Of a stretch of DNA of 42,698 nucleotides, positions 36,020-42,698 are shown in pieces. Under the pieces are notes generated by a model. That model saw only the letters and a list, made by a program, of their open reading frames with translations. It was not told where the DNA came from and made no database searches. The DNA comes from CAZEDK01 sp964511025 (GTDB taxonomy: Bacteria; Patescibacteriota; Gracilibacteria; UBA1369; GWF2-33-10). Position 1 is the stretch's first letter; each line of letters begins with the position of its first letter. Where the stretch lies: the NCBI GenBank assembly GCA_964511025.1, contig CAZEDK010000007.1, positions 1 to 42,698 on the forward strand, in the 5' to 3' direction. The position numbers were made by a program, and so were the translations under genes.

Positions 36020-36030
36020 TGTCCGCCGTA
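36018..36030 (-). repeat. REP-like hairpin element, half copy
   Basis: TACGGCGGACAGG on the minus strand corresponds to the right arm of the element at 22138-22169 (TACGGACGGGCAGG) and joins the tRNA-Thr fragment in its anticodon loop. The left arm is missing. Confidence 0.55.
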
Positions 36031-36034
36031 CATA

Positions 36035-36110
36035 TGGAGCCAATGAAGGGACTTGAACCCATAACCCTCGGTTTACGATACCGATGCTCTACCAATTGAG
36101 CTACATTGGC
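36035..36110 (-). tRNA. tRNA-Thr (anticodon CGT)
   Basis: 76 bases: acceptor GCCAATG/CATTGGC, D stem GCTC/GAGC, anticodon stem TCGGT/ACCGA with loop ATCGTAA giving CGT (codon ACG), T loop TTCAAGT, discriminator T, encoded CCA. The T stem ATGGG/CCCTT has one U-U mismatch; otherwise intact. Confidence 0.93.
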
Positions 36111-36120
36111 AATAATTTTT

Positions 36121-36147
36121 AGTATATAGTGTATGGTATAGTGTGTT
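36121..36147. repeat. TATAG/TGTATG simple repeat
   Basis: Second tract of the TATAGTGTAT type, upstream of the tRNA-Thr on its strand. Confidence 0.5.
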
Positions 36148-36174
36148 TAAAATCAAAAATTTATAATTTTTCAA

Positions 36175-37167
36175 ATGTATCCTTTTCGTAAGCCATTCGA
36201 TGGTAATTATTCTGTCAGTCAGGGTTTTGGTGAGAATCCTGATACTTATGATGATTTTGATTTAGATGGACATAATGGAATTGATTATGCAATGCCTGTA
36301 GGTACTCCAGTTAAGTCAGTTGCTGTTGGAGTTGTGAGATATGTAGGTTATGAGAGTGATGGTTATGGTAATTATATAAGGATAGATCATCATATAGGAG
36401 AATTTCATTTCCAAACATTGTATGCTCATAGTGATGCCAAACCATATTTTGAAGTTGGACAAAGCGTAGATGAAGGTGAAGTTATAATGGTCTCTGGCAA
36501 TGAAGGATTTTCAACCGGACCTCATTTACATTTTGCTTTGAGAGAAATAGACAGTGAAGGCAATACATTGAATTATGAGAATGGATACAAAGGTTATATT
36601 GATCCACAACCTTGGATTGATGCGTATTATAATTTTGTCAAAGTCTACAATATACCTTCTTGGGCATATGATAGTGTTGATTGGTCGGTTACAAATGGAA
36701 TTATTGATTCGTGGGATGGTATGTCAGAATCGGTGAGTCAGGAAGCTTTCAAGTACACATTGGCATTAATGCTTTATAGATATTATTTAAATCTTGATAA
36801 TGGAGTTGAGTATTCAGGTCTTAGCTATTCTGGTTCTTGGCCGACTTGGTCAAATGACGCTGTAAATTGGTGTATATCAAAAGATATTTTGGATTCGGCG
36901 GAAAGTGTTATGGAGCCTGTAAGCCAGGAAGCTTTCAAATACACATTGGCTTTGATGCTTTATAGATATTATTTATATGTTAAGAGTGCGGATCCTTATA
37001 CTGGAGATACACTTTCCGGTTCTTGGCCAAGCTGGGCAAATGAGGCTGTGAACTGGTGTATATCAAAAGATATTTTGGATTCATCGCAGAGTGTAATGGA
37101 AGCTGTTGGTCAAGAAGCATTTAAATACACTTTGGCTGTTATGCTTTATCGCTATTTTCGGTTGTAA
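36175..37167 (+). CDS. M23 peptidase with three C-terminal SLH-like repeats, no signal peptide
   Basis: Residues 10-125 form an M23 (LytM-type) zinc peptidase: GHNGIDYAMPVGTPV with H33 and D37, YAHS with H85, and GPHLHFALRE with H117 and H119, the complete metal and catalytic set for cutting peptidoglycan cross-bridges. Residues 161-206, 221-270 and 283-330 are three repeats with the form W..AV.W....ILDS...PVSQEAFKYTLALMLYRYY, which resemble shortened SLH or wall-binding units. The protein starts straight into the catalytic domain with no signal peptide or membrane helix, and an in-frame TAA at 36148-36150 excludes an upstream extension. That layout is like a phage endolysin or a protein exported by another route. 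It ends 59 bases before the large surface-protein gene. Confidence 0.88.
   Translation: MYPFRKPFDGNYSVSQGFGENPDTYDDFDLDGHNGIDYAMPVGTPVKSVAVGVVRYVGYESDGYGNYIRIDHHIGEFHFQTLYAHSDAKPYFEVGQSVDEGEVIMVSGNEGFSTGPHLHFALREIDSEGNTLNYENGYKGYIDPQPWIDAYYNFVKVYNIPSWAYDSVDWSVTNGIIDSWDGMSESVSQEAFKYTLALMLYRYYLNLDNGVEYSGLSYSGSWPTWSNDAVNWCISKDILDSAESVMEPVSQEAFKYTLALMLYRYYLYVKSADPYTGDTLSGSWPSWANEAVNWCISKDILDSSQSVMEAVGQEAFKYTLAVMLYRYFRL
36868..37082 (+). repeat. Near-identical coding repeats in the M23 gene (186-bp period)
   Basis: Bases 36868-36896 and 37054-37082 are identical over 29 bases, with strong similarity on both sides (for example TCAA-A/G-TACAC around the AFKYTLA codons). The first repeat (from 36655) is more diverged. 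This indicates recent duplication of the last unit. Confidence 0.85.
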
Positions 37168-37170
37168 GTA

Positions 37171-37199
37171 TTGATAATAATGCCTTTTTGGAGTATAAT
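37171..37199 (+). promoter_or_regulatory. Promoter of the beta-helix surface protein gene
   Basis: TTGATA (37171-37176) and TATAAT (37194-37199) with a 17-base spacer, the best sigma-70-like match in the window. It begins just after the M23 stop codon, so the surface-protein gene can be transcribed independently. Confidence 0.65.
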
Positions 37200-37203
37200 T
37201 CAA

Positions 37204-37219
37204 AGATTTATTTAAATCT
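37204..37219 (+). promoter_or_regulatory. Palindrome at the transcription start
   Basis: AGATTT-ATTT-AAATCT covers the predicted start site, 7 bases before the ATG at 37227. It may be an operator or a leader hairpin that hides the start codon. Confidence 0.35.
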
Positions 37220-37226
37220 CATATAA

Positions 37227-40200
37227 ATGTTTCGAGATTTGTATATGTTTTTTGAAAAACTGTCACGGTCAAAATTTTTTTATGTTTATGTTGCTTGTTT
37301 GACTATTTTGTTTGCAATTTTAAGCGTTTATTATGCAGGTATTTATTCTCCATTTGGTAAAGCTGTTACTTTGACTGTAACGAATTTGAATAATGGTGGC
37401 GCGGGCAGTTTGCGTGATGCTTTTGATAATGCTCAAAATGGCGACATAGTGGCTTTTTCCGTTTCTGGCACGATTAATCTTTCAAATAGTTTAATTATTA
37501 CAAAATCAGTAACAGCTACGGCTGAAAATAATATTACTCTGAATGGAGCATCAATATTCAGTTTGGGTGACGCTGATGGAGCTTGTATTTATATTAATGG
37601 CGACACAGGAGGCAATACGGTCACTATTAGCGGTTTTCAGATTGAGAATTGTCCCGGAGATGCTATCAAAATGAGCGCTAGTTCTTATGGCAATGTTATT
37701 GGTGGCGATACTGCTATTGAAAGAAATATTTTGATTAATAACGCAGATAACGGTATTTACGCGCATGGGTATGATAACATCATAATTGGCAACTATATCG
37801 GTATTGCAAGCGACGGTCTAACTATGGCGGGTAATGGTGCTTCTGGGATCAAATTTGATGGTGAATATTATGATAATACAATTGGAGGATTAACCAGTGT
37901 TGAAGCTAATTATATAAGTGGCAATACTCAGTTTGGCATTGATTTGTCTACTGGCAGTGAAGGAGACGTGATTGACAACAATAAAGTTTATGGCAATATA
38001 ATTGGTTTAAATGTTGAGAATACTATAGTCGCAAATGGCAATAGCGGTATTCATCTTGCTTCTACCGGGGCTTATATTGGTGATGATATTGTGAATTCTG
38101 GCAATGTTATTTCTGGCAATACTAATACTGGCATCAGAATTGAAATTGAAGGAAATAACAATTTTATTAAATCTAATATTATAGGTTTGGCAAGTGATGG
38201 TCTTAGCTCAAAAGCCAATGGTAGTGATAATGATTTTGGTATTGAAGTCTATGGTACCGGAAATCAAATTGGATCGACTAACGGAGTGGGTAAAAATGTC
38301 ATTTCAGGCAATGGCGGCGATGGTATTGGTTTATTTGGTTCTGAAAATATTATTGAAGGTAATATTATCGGTTTGAATATTGATGGTGTAGCAATTATAA
38401 GCAATAATGATAATGGCATCAAATTAAATAACAGTTCTGAAAATATTATTAGAAGCAATACTATTAGTGGTAATGGCAGTAATGGTATTTTCTTAGAAAA
38501 TAATGCTAATAATAATCTTATTATTTCCAATCGTATTGGTGTTGGCGAAAGCGCGGTAGTTGATTTAGGGAATATTAGTAATGGTATTTATGTTAATACA
38601 AATTCTAGCAATAATATGATAGGCATAGATAATGGCGCGTCAGCTACTAATATTATTGCTTATAATGATGTAGGTGTATCATTCAATTCAGATACGAATT
38701 CTAATACAATGCGTTTTAATAGTATATTTGATAATGATAATGGCGCTACGACTACTGTAACTATACGCTATAATCCTCCTACTTTTATTACCAGTAATAC
38801 TTCTATTTTATCTACATCTTTGGATAGCGACATTCCTGATAATAGTTATGTTGATTATTATTATGATGATGGCAATGGGCAACCAAAAACTTATATAGGC
38901 ACTGCGATTTCTTCTTCTCAAATAGCTAGTATTATTGGTCCTTTTGTTTTAGCGGAAAATGTAGTGGCTAATGTTACCGGGGCTTTAAATAATGATAGTT
39001 CAATGTTTAGCGATTCTGTAGAAATTATTCAAGATACCGCGTCTCCTAACGCGCCAGTTAATTTATCGGCTTTGGCTTCTGATACTACAGTTGTCCTCGA
39101 TTGGGATGATAATACTGAAAACGATTTAGATGATTATAGTATCTATAGGACTACTAGCTCTCCTGTTATTCAAGCGGCTGAATATTTAGTCGCTAGCGGA
39201 CTGATTTCTTCTACTTATTCTGATACGGAAGTTGTAAATGGTGTTAGTTATTATTATGCAATCTCAGCATTTGATGTTGTCGCTAATGAATCCACATTGA
39301 GTAATGAGGTAAATGCAATACCATTTGATTCTGTAGCACCTCTCCAGCCTGTAATTTCTAGTGTCGCGACTGCTGATGCTCAGATTACGATTAATTGGGA
39401 CGCTAACACTGAAATTGATTTAAATCATTATGATTTGTATAGGTCAGTGATAACCGGATTTGCGCCTGATACTCTAGAATTTAGCAACAGGGTAGTTTCT
39501 AATTTGAGCGTGAGTACTTTGACATATTTAAATACAGAACTTATAAATGGGCTGACATATTATTATAAATTAATAGCTTATGATAATAGTGGTAATGCTT
39601 CGGTTGCCAGCGATGAAGTCTCTGCTACGCCAATAGCCAATTCTTTGTCAACACCTGGCTCAGGCGGTGGTTCTAACATGTCTGACTATAGCAGTTCTAT
39701 TAATGCAAGTAATGTAGAGATTTCAAATCCTGAATTAGAAGAATTGTCTCAAAATCTGATATTAGATACAGAGGAGGAGCAAGATAACCTTATTGAACAA
39801 AATACCATTGATAATACTGAAATTAATGAAACTGATGCAGTTGGCAAAAATGATGAAGTCCAGCAAAATGACGTGAACATTTCAATTGATACGATCGATC
39901 AGAATCTAGATTTATCATCAAATGAGAATGATGAGTCTATAGAACAATTGGCGCAAAATGATTCTAATATTATCGCTCAAGTAGAGGACAGTGTTGAAGT
40001 TAATACTGTTGATACTGATTTAGTGGCATTTGATGAAGTTGTGCCGGTTAGCCAAAATATTGAAGTAGAAGGAATACCTTTGATGAATACTGAAGAGACT
40101 AATGATATTTTAACTAATGTAAAGACTAATGTTCTTAGGGTCGATATTGTAGAAGATGTGACAGAATGTAATTTGAATTATTATGGTAATCAAGAAGTTT

Positions 40201-41450
40201 ATAATGAAATTTTGGATGTTTATGGCTTGACTGATTCGCAGGCACTTTATTTCGATATTGATGACGATGAATTGAATGCGATGGAGGAATGTGAATTTTT
40301 GACTAATCCATTGCTTGCAGATACAGATAATGATGCTTTAACTGATGGAGAGGAATTTTATAATTATTATACGGATCCTTTGAAAGAAGATACTGATAGT
40401 GATGGTTATAGTGATGGTATTGAAATCGAATATAAAACAGATCCACTTGATCCTAATTCCTTCCCAAGTACATGTGATTTAATTGAAGAGTTTAATCTTG
40501 ATACTGATTCCGATGGTCTTCCTAATTATATCGAATGTCAAATAGGTTCTGATCCTGAAAATAATGATACTGATGCTGATGGACTGAATGATGCTTCAGA
40601 ATATATAGATTATAAAACAAACCCTTTAATAAAAGATGATAATTTAAAATTACAAATAACTTTTCCATCTTATGACACGATATTATCTACAAGTAAGCCG
40701 TTTTTCCAATGTGTTGCAAAAGAAGGTCAGGCTGTATCTATAATCCTTCAAAAAGAATTATATGGAGAACGCTTTGTTCTTGGTACACTTATATCTGGAG
40801 CTGAAAATAAATGTATCTATGATGTAAAAGATCCATTACTTGACGGTACATATTATGTGAGCTTAGAAACTGATACAGAAAGATCTCTTCCTGTAAGATT
40901 CAAAATAGATACCAGTTTTGCCACTAATGATATTTTTGAAGTTAATTCGCTTGGTGGTAAAGAAATTACAGATAAAGTGCTAAGTGGTGAAGAAGTATTA
41001 GAAATTGATAATAATAATCCTGATTTTATTGCTACACTTTTTGAATCTAAGAAAAACAATAGAGTTCAATTAATATGGCACAGTGTTGTGACTGGAGCTG
41101 TCGCGATTAGAGATAGTGCGGGACGTATATCGGCCCGTCCTCCGCATCAATTGGAAGAAGGACGTCACGATTTATATGCTTCAGTGCTCGACGCTAATAA
41201 TAATCAAAGGAGTTATATAAAAATAGATTTTGACGTTAATACTAGTAAATTTTTTGCGGATTTTGAAGGTCGAAACATGCCACTTTATTTAATTTTGATT
41301 TTCTTTACTATGTTTATGATAGCTAGTTATTATATCTATTTTAAACATAGCCATCCGCATGCAATTTACATTAGTCAGAAAGATATTATAAATCATGTAA
41401 CCACTTATATACATGACGAAATTTTGAGAAAAATTAATTATAAGGAATAA
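37227..41450 (+). CDS. Large membrane-anchored surface protein: beta-helix, FN3 and TSP3 domains (1,407 aa)
   Basis: Residues 17-40 form an N-terminal membrane anchor or uncleaved signal. Residues 48-520 begin VTNLNNGGAGSLRDAFDNA, the start of many right-handed parallel beta-helix proteins, and continue with Asn/Gly/Ile-rich turns (NGI, NVISGN, NIIGL). Two fibronectin type III-like domains follow at about 607-705 and 705-805 (VVLDWDDNTENDLDDYSIYR; ITINWDANTEIDLNHYDLYR). Then come a Gly/Ser patch, an acidic Asn/Glu-rich linker (830-980), TSP3 repeats (1010-1135, DTDNDALTDGEEF, DTDSDGYSDG), and an Ig-like region. Residues 1351-1372 form a second membrane helix with a short basic tail. Parallel beta-helices often bind or degrade polysaccharide, but no catalytic residues are evident. 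It overlaps the convergent downstream gene by 17 bases. Confidence 0.9.
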   Translation: MFRDLYMFFEKLSRSKFFYVYVACLTILFAILSVYYAGIYSPFGKAVTLTVTNLNNGGAGSLRDAFDNAQNGDIVAFSVSGTINLSNSLIITKSVTATAENNITLNGASIFSLGDADGACIYINGDTGGNTVTISGFQIENCPGDAIKMSASSYGNVIGGDTAIERNILINNADNGIYAHGYDNIIIGNYIGIASDGLTMAGNGASGIKFDGEYYDNTIGGLTSVEANYISGNTQFGIDLSTGSEGDVIDNNKVYGNIIGLNVENTIVANGNSGIHLASTGAYIGDDIVNSGNVISGNTNTGIRIEIEGNNNFIKSNIIGLASDGLSSKANGSDNDFGIEVYGTGNQIGSTNGVGKNVISGNGGDGIGLFGSENIIEGNIIGLNIDGVAIISNNDNGIKLNNSSENIIRSNTISGNGSNGIFLENNANNNLIISNRIGVGESAVVDLGNISNGIYVNTNSSNNMIGIDNGASATNIIAYNDVGVSFNSDTNSNTMRFNSIFDNDNGATTTVTIRYNPPTFITSNTSILSTSLDSDIPDNSYVDYYYDDGNGQPKTYIGTAISSSQIASIIGPFVLAENVVANVTGALNNDSSMFSDSVEIIQDTASPNAPVNLSALASDTTVVLDWDDNTENDLDDYSIYRTTSSPVIQAAEYLVASGLISSTYSDTEVVNGVSYYYAISAFDVVANESTLSNEVNAIPFDSVAPLQPVISSVATADAQITINWDANTEIDLNHYDLYRSVITGFAPDTLEFSNRVVSNLSVSTLTYLNTELINGLTYYYKLIAYDNSGNASVASDEVSATPIANSLSTPGSGGGSNMSDYSSSINASNVEISNPELEELSQNLILDTEEEQDNLIEQNTIDNTEINETDAVGKNDEVQQNDVNISIDTIDQNLDLSSNENDESIEQLAQNDSNIIAQVEDSVEVNTVDTDLVAFDEVVPVSQNIEVEGIPLMNTEETNDILTNVKTNVLRVDIVEDVTECNLNYYGNQEVYNEILDVYGLTDSQALYFDIDDDELNAMEECEFLTNPLLADTDNDALTDGEEFYNYYTDPLKEDTDSDGYSDGIEIEYKTDPLDPNSFPSTCDLIEEFNLDTDSDGLPNYIECQIGSDPENNDTDADGLNDASEYIDYKTNPLIKDDNLKLQITFPSYDTILSTSKPFFQCVAKEGQAVSIILQKELYGERFVLGTLISGAENKCIYDVKDPLLDGTYYVSLETDTERSLPVRFKIDTSFATNDIFEVNSLGGKEITDKVLSGEEVLEIDNNNPDFIATLFESKKNNRVQLIWHSVVTGAVAIRDSAGRISARPPHQLEEGRHDLYASVLDANNNQRSYIKIDFDVNTSKFFADFEGRNMPLYLILIFFTMFMIASYYIYFKHSHPHAIYISQKDIINHVTTYIHDEILRKINYKE

Positions 41451-42698
41451 AATTGACTGAATTTTTTAAATTTTCAAACAAGCTATTTTCATATCCAAGA
41501 ATTCTTTCGTCCATGCAAATATAATTTTTTTCTAATGAATTTGTATTACTAAACAAAGCTAGAGTTTTTTTCAATGTAAGTGTTGTTTTCGCAATAATAA
41601 AATCTATAAAAGGATTTTTAAATTTACAGCTCCATATTTTGTTAATTGGCGATTTGAGGCTGTCAAAAGGTATTTTGTTTACTATTAATGTGCTTTTTGA
41701 TTTGAGTTGAAAATTTATTTGTTCTAAAAACAGTGCTAAAAAATCATATTTGCATATTAAAATTCTATTTTTTGTTGCATTTATGGTCCAAGTGTTTTGA
41801 ATTTTTCCTATGCTTCCATTTTGATTTTGCGCAAGTATTAGATTCTTATCTTTTTGGAAAAAATTAATTAATGTATTATATAGCATTTTTGAATTATTTT
41901 CTGAATTTGTTATTATAATAAAATCGTTATTTTCTTTTTCTGAGATTATATTGATTAATTTTTCTAATTCTTCGTCAAAACTTTTTGTAGTTATTTCTAA
42001 ATTGATTTTTTCACTCAATGATTCTTTGATTAGTAAAGGTACTTGAAGAATTGTGCTTAAATAATCAATTTCTTTTTCTGATAGGCTATAATCGCAATGT
42101 ATTTCAATATTACTGGAAATTTTTTTCAAATTTCTAATTTCTTCATCTATATTTTTTGCATATATTTTAAAAATAACGTTGTCGTTACTGCTAATACTAA
42201 GTGTGTATAAATTTTTGTAAAAATCTAAATTTCTTATCAACATTAGATCAGTTTTTAACTGTTTATTTAAAGAATTATTTTCCAGAATTTTATCAAGTAA
42301 ACTCTTTATTTTGTGAAAATATTCATTGTTTAAATATTCTTTATAAAGTTCAGTCTCATATTTTTTCTCACCAAAGTTTGTATTGTAAAAAATTCCAATC
42401 AGTCCAAATAACATAATGATATCTTTTTCTAAATTTTTATCTGAACAATTATCAAGTAGTTTACTGACAGTAATTTTATAACTTAGATTTCTAAATAAAT
42501 TATTGATAAAATCAGGCGGGTCTATTATTTGTATTTGTTCACTGAGTAGTTCAATTTCATTGTTTTTGACAACTTCAAATAGAAATTCAAAAGTGCATTC
42601 CAAATTTTTGTTGATAGATTTTTTGGAAAAAAAATCGCTAGCTAAAAAATCTTTACTCTCATATCCAATCTTATTCCAAATATTTTTTTCTTTTTCAT
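41434..42698 (-). CDS. Degenerate DinG-like helicase C-terminal region, cut by window edge
   Basis: The frame is open from the right edge of the window to a TAA at 41434-41436, at least 421 codons; a TTG at 42603 is an internal codon and not a convincing start. Residues toward the C terminus follow the order of the DinG/Rad3 helicase C-terminal domain: DEELEKLINIISEKENNDFIIIT, a NLILAQNQNGSIGK segment (LLAQG.SG-type), TLIVNKIPFDSLKSP (the LPF..PSDP position), KNPFIDFIIAKTTLTLKKTLALF and YICMDERILGYENSLFENL. The motif VI sequence QGxGRLIR is replaced by LKKTLALFS, and the SFWEGVD motif by YDFLALFLE, so helicase activity is unlikely. Without the N-terminal part (a possible exonuclease or Walker A) the role is open. 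Confidence 0.55.
   Translation of the reverse strand, partial: EKEKNIWNKIGYESKDFLASDFFSKKSINKNLECTFEFLFEVVKNNEIELLSEQIQIIDPPDFINNLFRNLSYKITVSKLLDNCSDKNLEKDIIMLFGLIGIFYNTNFGEKKYETELYKEYLNNEYFHKIKSLLDKILENNSLNKQLKTDLMLIRNLDFYKNLYTLSISSNDNVIFKIYAKNIDEEIRNLKKISSNIEIHCDYSLSEKEIDYLSTILQVPLLIKESLSEKINLEITTKSFDEELEKLINIISEKENNDFIIITNSENNSKMLYNTLINFFQKDKNLILAQNQNGSIGKIQNTWTINATKNRILICKYDFLALFLEQINFQLKSKSTLIVNKIPFDSLKSPINKIWSCKFKNPFIDFIIAKTTLTLKKTLALFSNTNSLEKNYICMDERILGYENSLFENLKNSVNFIPYN

Noticed and set aside
35905..36099. 64-codon plus-strand open frame over the tRNA-Thr region
   Set aside because: It covers the intact tRNA-Thr and the tRNA fragment on the opposite strand; the apparent peptide is simply a translated tRNA complement.
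42601..42603. TTG at 42603 as start of the DinG-like gene
   Set aside because: The same frame stays open without a stop to the window edge, so the gene almost certainly begins outside.

Overview
This AT-rich window has compact gene spacing, standard genetic code (TGA, TAG and TAA all act as stops; gatB and rnhA end in TGA) and several gene families typical of Candidate Phyla Radiation (Patescibacteria) genomes: giant secreted proteins with thrombospondin-type-3 (TSP3) calcium-binding repeats and S-layer-homology (SLH) domains, a lone type IV pilin, a shortened metallo-beta-lactamase-fold protein and a Bro-N/DinD-like protein. I infer a Patescibacteria-like genome, possibly Peregrinibacteria-like, but no rRNA or ribosomal protein is present to fix the lineage. 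A run of 63 N shows this is a draft, probably metagenomic, scaffold.

Layout. 1-2652: a Bro-N/DinD-like protein cut by the left edge, then gatB and rnhA on the plus strand. 2630-18850: one minus-strand gene of 5,406 codons, a secreted giant built of TSP3 repeats, two SLH blocks, Ig-like, FG-GAP-like, DUF11-like, proline-rich, coiled-coil, FecR-like and PKD-like segments. 18851-19180: a 163-bp MITE-like element with 19-bp inverted repeats, and a terminator. 19181-21439: type IV pilin, small acidic protein and enolase (minus). 21569-22296: degenerate metallo-beta-lactamase-fold protein, a broken tRNA-Arg copy carrying a hairpin insertion, and intact tRNA-Arg(CCT). 22321-25828: OsmC-like protein with a ribbon-helix-helix regulator in one operon, a Bax-inhibitor-1-like membrane protein, and an aminotransferase-IV-like protein with a long N-terminal extension. 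25891-30530: lexA with two putative operators on its promoter, then a single-chain nuclease-methylase-specificity restriction-modification (R-M) protein broken by the N run. 30552-35890: two-subunit ATP-citrate lyase facing a monomeric isocitrate dehydrogenase. 35977-36110: a truncated and an intact tRNA-Thr. 36175-41450: an M23 peptidase with SLH-like repeats and no signal peptide, then a 1,407-aa membrane-anchored beta-helix/FN3/TSP3 protein. 41434-42698: a degenerate DinG-like helicase C-terminal region running off the right edge.

Functional themes. (i) Cell surface: the giant SLH/TSP3 protein, the pilin, the beta-helix protein and the M23/SLH-like protein. (ii) Citrate metabolism: ATP-citrate lyase plus isocitrate dehydrogenase could link citrate and isocitrate to acetyl-CoA, oxaloacetate and 2-oxoglutarate; no aconitase or citrate synthase is in the window. 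(iii) Stress and defence: LexA, DinD-like protein, OsmC, R-M protein. (iv) Small mobile or repetitive DNA: the MITE-like element and a short hairpin family found in or at tRNA fragments in two places.
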